DNA of 17,819 nucleotides, taken from NCBI GenBank assembly GCA_028292305.1, contig JAQGMQ010000553.1, forward strand, positions 1 through 17,819, read 5' to 3'. Below, in pieces: positions 7,802 to 13,589 of this stretch. The position numbers were made by a program, and so were the translations under genes. The notes below the pieces were generated by a model. The model was not told the origin of the DNA. It ran no database searches and was given only the letters and a program-made list of their open reading frames with translations. Numbering within the stretch: position 1 is the first letter of the stretch; the number at the start of each line of letters is the position of its first letter. The DNA comes from Rhodoferax sp. (GTDB taxonomy: Bacteria; Pseudomonadota; Gammaproteobacteria; Burkholderiales; Burkholderiaceae_C).

Positions 7802-8729
7802 GCAGTGTTCCTTGAACGAATCCTTTGGGCAGGCCGGCTTCGGGCGTCATGCCGTACACCGGTTCGCCGGGCAGCCCGGCCATCAGCGGCGCGCGGGCGG
7901 CGATGAGTTTCTCGAGGTCGATGCCGGTGGTCACGCCCATTGCCTCGAACATGAAGACCAGGTCTTCGGTGACCACGTTGCCCGACGCGCCCGGCGCATA
8001 CGGGCAGCCGCCCAGGCCACCCAGCGAGGCGTCGAAGGTGCGCACGCCTTCTTCATAAGCGGCCAGGCAGTTGGCCAGGCCCAGGCCGCGCGTGTTGTGC
8101 ATGTGGGCCGCGCCGGCCTTGTCGCCCAGCTCGGCGCGCAGGCGTTTGAACAGGCGCCGCACCTGGGCCGGGTTGGCGTAACCCACGGTGTCCGACAGGC
8201 CGGACTCGTCGGCACCCGCGGCCACGCACTGGGCGGCGAGCCAGATCACCTCGTCCTCCGGCACCAAGCCCTGCAGCGTGCAGCCGAAGGCGGTGGAGAT
8301 GCCGGCCTCCAGGTGCACATGCGGTGCAATGTCGCGGCGCAGCTCGGCAATGGCGCGCACCTCTTCGACCATCTCTTCGCGGGTCTTGCGCACGTTGGCC
8401 AGCGAATGCGCGGCACTGGCCGACACCGGCATGGTCAGCTTGTGCACGCCCGCGGCCAGCGCGGCTTCGGCGCCCCGGCGGTTGGGCACCAGGGCCATGA
8501 CGGTCAGACCGGGCAGGGTGATGGCGTGGCGCACCACCGCGGCGGCATCGGCCATCTGCGGCAGCAGGCGGGCCGGCACGAACGATGCCACCTCGATCTC
8601 GCGCACGCCGGCCGCATACAGCGCGTCGATCCAGCGCAGCTTGTCGGCGGTGGGCATGGTGGCCTTGACCGATTGCAGGCCGTCGCGCGGGCCGACTTCA
8701 CTGACCAGAATGTCTGGTTTTTCTTTCAT
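7794..8729 (-). CDS. HMG-CoA lyase-like (HMGL family) acyl-CoA lyase
   Basis: A 311-residue TIM-barrel lyase. It keeps the key residues of hydroxymethylglutaryl-CoA lyase: Arg15-Asp16 in EVGPRDGLQ, the metal-binding His209 and His211 in AHMHNTRG, the active-site loop GLGGCPYAPGASGN with Cys242, and Asn251. HMG-CoA lyase splits 3-hydroxy-3-methylglutaryl-CoA into acetyl-CoA and acetoacetate, the last step of leucine breakdown; close homologues split citramalyl-CoA or other beta-hydroxy acyl-CoAs. The neighbours are a CoA-transferase and a binding protein, with no leucine-pathway genes (isovaleryl-CoA dehydrogenase, methylcrotonyl-CoA carboxylase) in the window. That makes uptake and cleavage of an external acid more likely than leucine degradation. 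First gene of its operon, divergent from the IclR regulator. Confidence 0.9.
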   Translation of the reverse strand: MKEKPDILVSEVGPRDGLQSVKATMPTADKLRWIDALYAAGVREIEVASFVPARLLPQMADAAAVVRHAITLPGLTVMALVPNRRGAEAALAAGVHKLTMPVSASAAHSLANVRKTREEMVEEVRAIAELRRDIAPHVHLEAGISTAFGCTLQGLVPEDEVIWLAAQCVAAGADESGLSDTVGYANPAQVRRLFKRLRAELGDKAGAAHMHNTRGLGLANCLAAYEEGVRTFDASLGGLGGCPYAPGASGNVVTEDLVFMFEAMGVTTGIDLEKLIAARAPLMAGLPGEPVYGMTPEAGLPKGFVQGTLHV

Positions 8730-8746
8730 TTTGAAGTTCTGTAAGA

Positions 8747-8777
8747 TAGAATTAAATTCTGATTAATAGAATTAAAT
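8747..8777. promoter_or_regulatory. Direct-repeat operator in the iclR/lyase divergent promoter
   Basis: TAGAATTAAAT occurs at 8747-8757 and again at 8767-8777, exactly 20 bp (two helical turns) apart. The first copy is also part of a near-perfect palindrome, AGAATT-A-AATTCT (8748-8760). The surrounding stretch of about 40 bp is the most AT-rich in the window and contains -10-like TAGAAT hexamers. Cooperative IclR dimers binding the same face of the helix would explain the spacing; that is inference. Confidence 0.6.
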
Positions 8778-8829
8778 CAGCGGAGCCGCCGCTTGTCAAC
8801 GTGCGCCGCCCCGTCTTTACTGGAGCCCT

Positions 8830-9612
8830 ATGCCGCGCAAAGCCCAAACCGCATCGCTTGCCGACCAGCACGCCGCACCCGGAGGGGCCGCCGCGGTCGA
8901 CCGCGCGCTCACGCTGCTGGGCGCTTACCGCGCTGGTGACCAGGGCTTGACCCTGGCCGAACTTGCCGGCCGCACCCAGCTTTATAAAAGCACAGTGCTG
9001 CGCCTGCTGGCATCGCTCGAACACGCGCGGCTCATCCAGCGGCTGGACGACGGCCGTTACGGACTCGGCCCCCAGGTGGCGCGCCTGCACGCCATCTACG
9101 CCGCCTCGTTTTCGCTCGACCGGGTGGTGCTGCCGGTGCTGCGCGAACTGGTCGCCCTCACCGGCGAAAGCGCGGCTTACCACGTGCGCCAGGGCCAGGG
9201 CGCACATGCCACGCGGCTGTGCCTGTACCGGGTGGATTCGAGCCACGCGGTACGCGACCACGTGAAGGCCGGCGACCTGCTGCCGGCCGACCGCGGAGCC
9301 GGCGCGCGGGTGCTGATCGCGTTCGGCGCGGGCGGCGCCAAGCCCGCGGCCGCCGACGCCGCGCTATACCAGCGCATCCGCGCCCAGGGCTACTGCGCCA
9401 TGGTGGGCGACCGCAGTGCGGAGCTGGCGGGCATCTCGGCGCCGGTGTTCAAGGCCGATGGCTCAGCCGGCAGCGCACATGGCGCCCCGCATGGCACCCC
9501 ACATGGCACGTTAGCTGCTGCGCTCACGCTGACCATGCCCGCGCACCGTTTCGATGAAAAACACATCGCGCCGCTGCTAGCCAAGGCGCAACAACTCAGC
9601 CAATTGATTTAA
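8830..9612 (+). CDS. IclR-family transcriptional regulator
   Basis: A 260-residue protein with the IclR layout. The N-terminal winged helix-turn-helix spans about 19-85 (AVDRALTLLGAYRAGDQGLTLAELA, YKSTVLRLLASLE, GRYGLGPQVARL) and the effector-binding GAF-like domain spans about 95-255 (LRELVALTGESAAYHV, GDLLPADRGAGARVL, AELAGISAPVF). ATG 8830 has GGAG 5 nt upstream. It is divergent from the lyase/CoA-transferase/Bug operon and most likely controls it. It is followed on the same strand by malate synthase 122 bp later, so it may control that gene too. Residues 217-227 (HGAPHGTPHGT) are a repeat-encoded insertion between two strands of the effector domain, near where other IclR proteins have a short turn. 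Confidence 0.92.
   Translation: MPRKAQTASLADQHAAPGGAAAVDRALTLLGAYRAGDQGLTLAELAGRTQLYKSTVLRLLASLEHARLIQRLDDGRYGLGPQVARLHAIYAASFSLDRVVLPVLRELVALTGESAAYHVRQGQGAHATRLCLYRVDSSHAVRDHVKAGDLLPADRGAGARVLIAFGAGGAKPAAADAALYQRIRAQGYCAMVGDRSAELAGISAPVFKADGSAGSAHGAPHGTPHGTLAAALTLTMPAHRFDEKHIAPLLAKAQQLSQLI
9478..9510 (+). repeat. 12-bp tandem repeat inside the IclR gene
   Basis: Three units, CATGGCGCCCCG, CATGGCACCCCA and the partial CATGGCACG, lie in frame in the IclR gene and encode HGAP, HGTP and HGT. The length is a multiple of three, so copy-number change by slippage would alter the protein without breaking the frame. Confidence 0.75.
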
Positions 9613-9688
9613 TGTGTTTTTGTCATTTATCCCAGCGCGTTTTGGCGATCAATGCGCGCCCAAGGTTGGAATAAAGTAGCTGTTATGC

Positions 9689-9720
9689 GTTTCCACCGAT
9701 TTCCGTTTCCACCCATTTCC
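9689..9720. repeat. Tandem 16-bp direct repeat before malate synthase
   Basis: GTTTCCACCGATTTCC (9689-9704) is followed at once by GTTTCCACCCATTTCC (9705-9720), one mismatch in 16. The pair ends 14 bp before the glcB start codon and just upstream of its ribosome site, so it lies in the mRNA leader or at the promoter. It could be a regulator site or a recent slippage duplication. Confidence 0.6.
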
Positions 9721-9734
9721 TACGAGGCCCTCCC

Positions 9735-11906
9735 ATGACCGACCGCACCACCACCGGCGAGCTGCAAGTCGCCACCAACCTGTACCGCTTCGTCGAAGAC
9801 AAGGTGCTGCCAGGCACCGGGGTGGACAGCGGCAAGTTCTGGCAGGGCTTCGACAGCATCGTGCGCGACCTGGCGCCGAAGAACATCGCGCTGCTGGCCG
9901 AACGCGACCGCCTGCAGTCCGAGCTCGACACCTGGCACCAGGCCCACCCCGGCCCGATCACCGACATGCCAGCCTACCGTGCCTTCCTGCAGGGCATCGG
10001 TTACCTGGTCGAGCCGCCCGCCAACGTGACGGCCACCACCGCCAACGTCGACGCCGAACTGGCCCTGCAAGCCGGCCCGCAGCTGGTGGTGCCGGTGCTG
10101 AACGCGCGTTACGCGCTGAACGCCGCCAACGCGCGCTGGGGCTCGCTGTACGACGCGCTGTACGGCACCGACGCCATTTCCGAAGCCGACGGCGCCGAAA
10201 AGGGCAAGGGCTACAACCCCGTGCGCGGCGCCAAGGTCATCGCCTTCGCCCGCGAAGTGCTCGACCAGGCCGCACCGCTGGAAAACGGCTCGCACAAGAT
10301 GGCCACCGGCTACAGCGTGAAGCACGGCCAGCTCGAAGTCGAACTGCAAAGCAGCAGCACCGGCCTGGCCGACCCCACGGCCTTCGTCGGCTACCAGGGC
10401 GATGCGGCCGCGCCGACGTCCATCCTGCTGCGCCACAACGGCATCCACATCGACATCCAGATCGACCGCAGCACCACCATCGGCAAGACCGACCAGGCCG
10501 GCATCAGCGACGTGGTGCTGGAAGCGGCCCTGTCGACCATCCTCGACCTGGAAGACTCGGTGGCCGTGGTCGACGCCGACGACAAAGTGCTGGCCTACAG
10601 CAACTGGCTCGGCATCCAGCTCGGCACGCTCACCGAGGAAGTGCAGAAGGGCAGCACCACGTTCACGCGCCGCCTCAACGCCGACCGCAAATACACCGCG
10701 CCCAACGGCGGCGAGCTGAGCCTGCACGGCCGTTCGCTGATGTTCGTGCGCAACGTCGGCCACCTGATGACCAACCCGGCGATCCTGTATGCGGGCGGTA
10801 AGGAAATCCCCGAAGGCATCCTGGACGCGATGGTCACCGTCACCATCGCCATGCACGATCTGAAGCGCAAGGGCAACTCGCGCACCGGCAGCGTCTACAT
10901 CGTCAAGCCGAAGATGCATGGCCCGGCCGAGGTCGCCTTCGCCTGCGAACTCTTCAGCCGCGTCGAAGCCGTGCTCGGCCTGCCGCAGAACACGGTCAAG
11001 CTCGGCATCATGGACGAGGAACGCCGCACCAGCGTCAACCTCAAGGCCTGCATCGCCGCGGCCAGCGCCCGCGTGGCCTTCATCAACACCGGCTTCCTGG
11101 ACCGCACCGGCGACGAGATGCACACCGCCATGCAGGCCGGCCCGATGATCAGGAAGGGCGACATGAAAGCCAGCGCCTGGATCGCCGCCTACGAGAAGAG
11201 CAACGTGCTCACCGGCCTGTCGTGCGGACTGCGCGGCCGCGCCCAGATCGGCAAAGGCATGTGGGCCATGCCCGACCTGATGCACGCCATGCTCGAGCAG
11301 AAGATCGCCCACCCCAAGGCCGGCGCCAACACCGCCTGGGTGCCCAGCCCCACCGCCGCCACGCTGCACGCGCTGCACTACCACCAGGTCAACGTGGCCG
11401 AGGTGCAGAAAGAGCTGGAAAAGACCGACGCCAACGCCGAATACGACAAGCTGCTGAACGCGCTGCTGCAGATCCCGGTGAGCAATTCGCCCACCTGGAC
11501 CGATGCCGAGAAGCAGCAGGAACTCGACAACAACGCCCAGGGCATCCTGGGCTACGTGGTGCGCTGGGTCGACCAGGGCGTGGGCTGCTCCAAGGTGCCC
11601 GACATCCACAACGTCGGCCTGATGGAAGACCGCGCCACGCTGCGCATCAGCAGCCAGCACATGGCCAACTGGCTGCTGCACGGCGTGGTGAGCGAAGCCC
11701 AGGTGACGGAAACCTTCGAGCGCATGGCCGCCGTCGTCGACGCGCAGAACGCAGGCGATCCGCTGTACCAGAAAATGGCCGGCAACTTCGGCACGTCGGC
11801 GGCCTACAAGGCGGCTTGTGACCTGGTGTTCAAGGGGTTGGCGCAGCCGAGTGGTTATACCGAGCCGCTGCTGCATGCCTGGCGGTTGAAGGTGAAGGCG
11901 GGCTGA
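9735..11906 (+). CDS. glcB: Malate synthase G
   Basis: A 723-residue cytoplasmic enzyme, the same length as E. coli GlcB. It condenses glyoxylate with acetyl-CoA to give malate and CoA, the second step of the glyoxylate shunt and of glycolate use. The expected catalytic residues are present: Arg339 in GRSLMFVRNVGH, Glu428 in GIMDEERRTSVNL and Asp456 in GFLDRTGDEMH (both Mg ligands), and Asp632 in LMEDRATLRISSQ (the general base); these match Arg338, Glu427, Asp455 and Asp631 of E. coli. The start is set by GAGG (9724-9727) ahead of ATG 9735. It follows the IclR gene on the same strand and is convergent with the next gene, 21 bp away. Identification is secure; control by the neighbouring IclR is inference. 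Confidence 0.97.
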   Translation: MTDRTTTGELQVATNLYRFVEDKVLPGTGVDSGKFWQGFDSIVRDLAPKNIALLAERDRLQSELDTWHQAHPGPITDMPAYRAFLQGIGYLVEPPANVTATTANVDAELALQAGPQLVVPVLNARYALNAANARWGSLYDALYGTDAISEADGAEKGKGYNPVRGAKVIAFAREVLDQAAPLENGSHKMATGYSVKHGQLEVELQSSSTGLADPTAFVGYQGDAAAPTSILLRHNGIHIDIQIDRSTTIGKTDQAGISDVVLEAALSTILDLEDSVAVVDADDKVLAYSNWLGIQLGTLTEEVQKGSTTFTRRLNADRKYTAPNGGELSLHGRSLMFVRNVGHLMTNPAILYAGGKEIPEGILDAMVTVTIAMHDLKRKGNSRTGSVYIVKPKMHGPAEVAFACELFSRVEAVLGLPQNTVKLGIMDEERRTSVNLKACIAAASARVAFINTGFLDRTGDEMHTAMQAGPMIRKGDMKASAWIAAYEKSNVLTGLSCGLRGRAQIGKGMWAMPDLMHAMLEQKIAHPKAGANTAWVPSPTAATLHALHYHQVNVAEVQKELEKTDANAEYDKLLNALLQIPVSNSPTWTDAEKQQELDNNAQGILGYVVRWVDQGVGCSKVPDIHNVGLMEDRATLRISSQHMANWLLHGVVSEAQVTETFERMAAVVDAQNAGDPLYQKMAGNFGTSAAYKAACDLVFKGLAQPSGYTEPLLHAWRLKVKAG

Positions 11907-11927
11907 CGCGCTGCGCCCTGCCGGCCT

Positions 11928-12662
11928 TCAAGGCTGCCCGTGCCGGCTCTCGGAGCGCCGGCCCGAGCGGCGGCGGTGGTGTTTGCGGCGGTCGATCTTG
12001 CGTTGCACGCTGCGCTTGCGGTAGGCCAGGCCGAAACGGGCCATGGTGCCGAGGATGTAGAGTGCAACGGCGCCGATGGCCCAGGGTTTGACGTCTTCGA
12101 TCAAGGCGCCGAGCAGCACCGAGGTCCGCGCCTTTTCGAGCTGCGGATCGCGGTCAATGCCGGGCGTTGGCGTGGCGGTTTTCTCGGTGCCGTCCCAGTT
12201 GCGGCGGCGCGCCGTCGGGTCGCGGCCCTGGCCGTCGCTTTCGGCATTGGTCAGGCCGGAGTCGACCACGGCTTCGGGCTTGATGTCCATCGCGCGCACG
12301 GCTTCCACCACGTCCGAATGGGCCAGCTCTTCAAGCAGGGGTTTGGTGACTTCTCTGACCGAGCTACCAAGGTCGGTCTGCAGGGGCACCGACGGTGGCC
12401 CGCCGTTTTTTGCGGTGACCGGTCCGGTGGAGGCGGCTTTCGCGCCAGGGCTGGTGTTGGTGCTGGCGGCCACACCAACGGCCGCACCGGCCGCCTCGGC
12501 GGTGTAGGCGTCGGCGGTATCGGCATCGGCCGTGGTGTCGGCGGATGTCGCGGCGTCGCCGCGGGCCAGCGGGGCGGCTTGCGCTGGCGCCACAATGGCG
12601 ATCAGCGAAGCCAGCGCGCAAGCTGCCCATGTGCTCCGTAGAGTCAGCGCTCCGATCTGCAT
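11928..12662 (-). CDS. Uncharacterised exported, membrane-anchored protein with a basic tail
   Basis: I do not recognise this 244-residue protein. It has a likely Sec signal peptide (residues 1-29, hydrophobic core AACALASLIAIVAP, cleavage after AQA), a low-complexity Ala/Thr/Asp stretch (about 31-85), a more ordered part (about 92-190, with REVTKPLLEELAHSDVVEAVRAMDIKPEAVVDSG), a single membrane segment (about 193-212) and a very basic tail of about 30 residues (YRKRSVQRKIDRRKHHRRR). The tail should be cytosolic and the middle periplasmic. ATG 12662 is chosen because AGGGA lies 7 nt upstream and it starts the signal peptide; the open frame runs on to 12716 without a plausible N-terminus. It stands alone, convergent with glcB and divergent from the CWC gene. 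Confidence 0.72.
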   Translation of the reverse strand: MQIGALTLRSTWAACALASLIAIVAPAQAAPLARGDAATSADTTADADTADAYTAEAAGAAVGVAASTNTSPGAKAASTGPVTAKNGGPPSVPLQTDLGSSVREVTKPLLEELAHSDVVEAVRAMDIKPEAVVDSGLTNAESDGQGRDPTARRRNWDGTEKTATPTPGIDRDPQLEKARTSVLLGALIEDVKPWAIGAVALYILGTMARFGLAYRKRSVQRKIDRRKHHRRRSGRRSESRHGQP

Positions 12663-12812
12663 GTGTGTTCCCTGGATGAGCGGCGAGTGTTGCCGCTCGC
12701 GTAGGTCTTGTCCCACAAGGGCGCGAGTTTAACGGCGGTTGTAGTGATTTTGCTCACGATTAACCCGCGTTTATGCTCAACTGTGCGCCGAATACTTCGT
12801 TATTTGCGACTT

Positions 12813-12828
12813 TTGTGATCGTCCACAA
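12813..12828. promoter_or_regulatory. Inverted repeat upstream of the CWC gene
   Basis: TTGTG-ATCGTC-CACAA (12813-12828) has perfect 5-bp arms and ends 18 bp before the CWC start codon, in the AT-richer gap shared with the divergent membrane-protein gene. It could be a regulator site. It is too short (14 bp from TGTG to CACA) to fit the 16-bp CRP/FNR consensus. Confidence 0.3.
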
Positions 12829-12846
12829 TTCAACAAACTGCTTGCC

Positions 12847-13077
12847 ATGTCCGCACTCGACACTTCCCCCGACCCCACCGTGTGCCCGCTGTGCGGACAG
12901 GGCAACGCCTGCGCGGCAGAGTTGGAACGCAGCACCGGGCAAGCCCAGCCGCCCTGCTGGTGCATGGAGGAACGCATCGGGGCGGACGTGTTGGCGCAGG
13001 TGCCGGCCGATGCGCGGGGCCTGGCCTGTGTGTGCCAGCGCTGTGCCGCGATGGGCCGAGAAAAAGCTTCGGACTGA
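12847..13077 (+). CDS. Cysteine-rich CWC-family small protein
   Basis: A 76-residue protein with eight cysteines: Cys13 and Cys16 (CPLCG), Cys22, Cys37 and Cys39 (the CWC motif after PP), and Cys61, Cys63 and Cys66 (CVCQRC). The pattern CPLCGxxNxC then CWC then CxCxxC defines the bacterial cysteine-rich CWC family, which is widespread in proteobacteria and has no established function; metal (zinc) binding is a reasonable guess. No signal peptide is present, so it should be cytosolic. The start codon lacks a clear Shine-Dalgarno. The tautomerase gene follows on the same strand after 103 bp with its own ribosome site, so joint transcription is possible but not shown. Confidence 0.85.
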   Translation: MSALDTSPDPTVCPLCGQGNACAAELERSTGQAQPPCWCMEERIGADVLAQVPADARGLACVCQRCAAMGREKASD

Positions 13078-13180
13078 CCGACTCGCTGGCGCGATGTTTG
13101 CCGGGTGGACGGCACGCGCTGCGGAACGGCCTTTTATGATCGCGGATCGTTTTGACCCTCAACCCCCAGGAGAACTTGCC

Positions 13181-13378
13181 ATGCCCACGTACCACATCGA
13201 AATGATGGAAGGCCGGACCGTCGAACAGAAGAAGAAGCTGGTGGCCGAGATCACGCGCGTGTCGGTCGAGGTGCTGGGCGGCTCGCCCGAGTCGGTCGAC
13301 ATCCTGATCACCGACATCGCCCGCCACAACTGGGCCACCGCCGGCGTCCTCTGGTCCGAACCCCGAACAGCCGAATAA
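13181..13378 (+). CDS. 4-oxalocrotonate tautomerase-family protein
   Basis: A 65-residue protein starting MPTYHIEMMEGR, so removal of Met leaves the catalytic N-terminal Pro1 of the tautomerase superfamily; length fits the 4-OT subunit. Glu9-Gly10-Arg11 and EQKKKLV match 4-OT. Two other active-site positions differ: Arg39 of 4-OT aligns with Asp39 (SVDILITD) and Phe50 with Trp50 (HNWATAGV). The fold and the proline chemistry are therefore likely, but the substrate should not be assumed to be 2-hydroxymuconate; no catechol meta-cleavage genes are nearby. AGGAGA at 13167-13172 sets the start. The last codons and the TAA stop lie inside the left arm of a long inverted repeat, so the C-terminal residues (about PRTAE) may derive from that element. 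Confidence 0.88.
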   Translation: MPTYHIEMMEGRTVEQKKKLVAEITRVSVEVLGGSPESVDILITDIARHNWATAGVLWSEPRTAE

Positions 13379-13487
13379 ATCTACTGCGCGGCCCGATCTC
13401 GCATCTGCGCTCCTCGCCGTACGGGAGTACGGCTCCGGTGCTCGCCGCGACCTCGGGCCGCTCGCTACGATTTCTTCGGCTGTTCGG
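13363..13487. repeat. Long imperfect inverted repeat (palindromic element)
   Basis: The left arm (13363-13422) and right arm (13427-13487) are complementary around the loop GGGA; by hand about 43 of 60 positions pair. The ends match best: CCGAACAGCCGAA (13363-13375) with TTCGGCTGTTCGG (13475-13487), extended by AAATC/GATTT after one mismatch. Inner matched blocks are GCGGCCCGA (13388-13396) with TCGGGCCGC (13453-13461), and the tip GCCGTAC (13416-13422) with GTACGGC (13427-13433). Transcribed, it would fold into one long hairpin. It overlaps the last five codons of the tautomerase gene and its stop. It has no coding capacity and no T-run, so it looks like a small non-autonomous palindromic element more than a plain terminator. 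Confidence 0.75.
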
Positions 13488-13577
13488 TCCGCGATGGGAT
13501 CGAGCGCGGTGGGGACGGTGGCGGGTGTTGCTACGTTCCGTTTCGCGGCTTTGCGCAAAAGCACGCAGGGCGCACGT

Positions 13578-13583
13578 TAAAGT
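13578..13583 (+). promoter_or_regulatory. -10-like hexamer 6 nt before the amidotransferase start
   Basis: TAAAGT ends exactly 6 nt before ATG 13590, and no Shine-Dalgarno is present. It is the loop and right flank of a small inverted repeat, GCAC-GTTAAA-GTGC (13572-13585). Use as a -10 would place the transcript start at or next to the start codon. The only -35-like hexamer (TTGCGC, 13551-13556) is too far at 21 bp. Confidence 0.35.
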
Positions 13584-13589
13584 GCAGCC

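Noticed and set aside
6494..7906. 470-codon plus-strand open frame opposite the CoA-transferase
   Set aside because: It is antisense to a gene with a conserved catalytic Asp and good family match; composition is that of a shadow frame.
9720..11876. 718-codon open frame on the minus strand across glcB
   Set aside because: It is antisense to malate synthase, whose catalytic residues are all in place. Its His/Gly/Val-rich composition is typical of the shadow frame of a GC-rich gene.
11941..11962. GCCGGC inverted repeat as a terminator for glcB
   Set aside because: It lies within the coding C-terminus of the minus-strand gene, the stem is interrupted, and no T-run follows; such repeats are common in GC-rich Arg/Ala codons.
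12813..12828. CRP/FNR binding site
   Set aside because: The TGTG and CACA halves resemble CRP half-sites, but the whole is 14 bp from TGTG to CACA and not the 16 bp that the consensus needs. Kept only as a generic inverted repeat.
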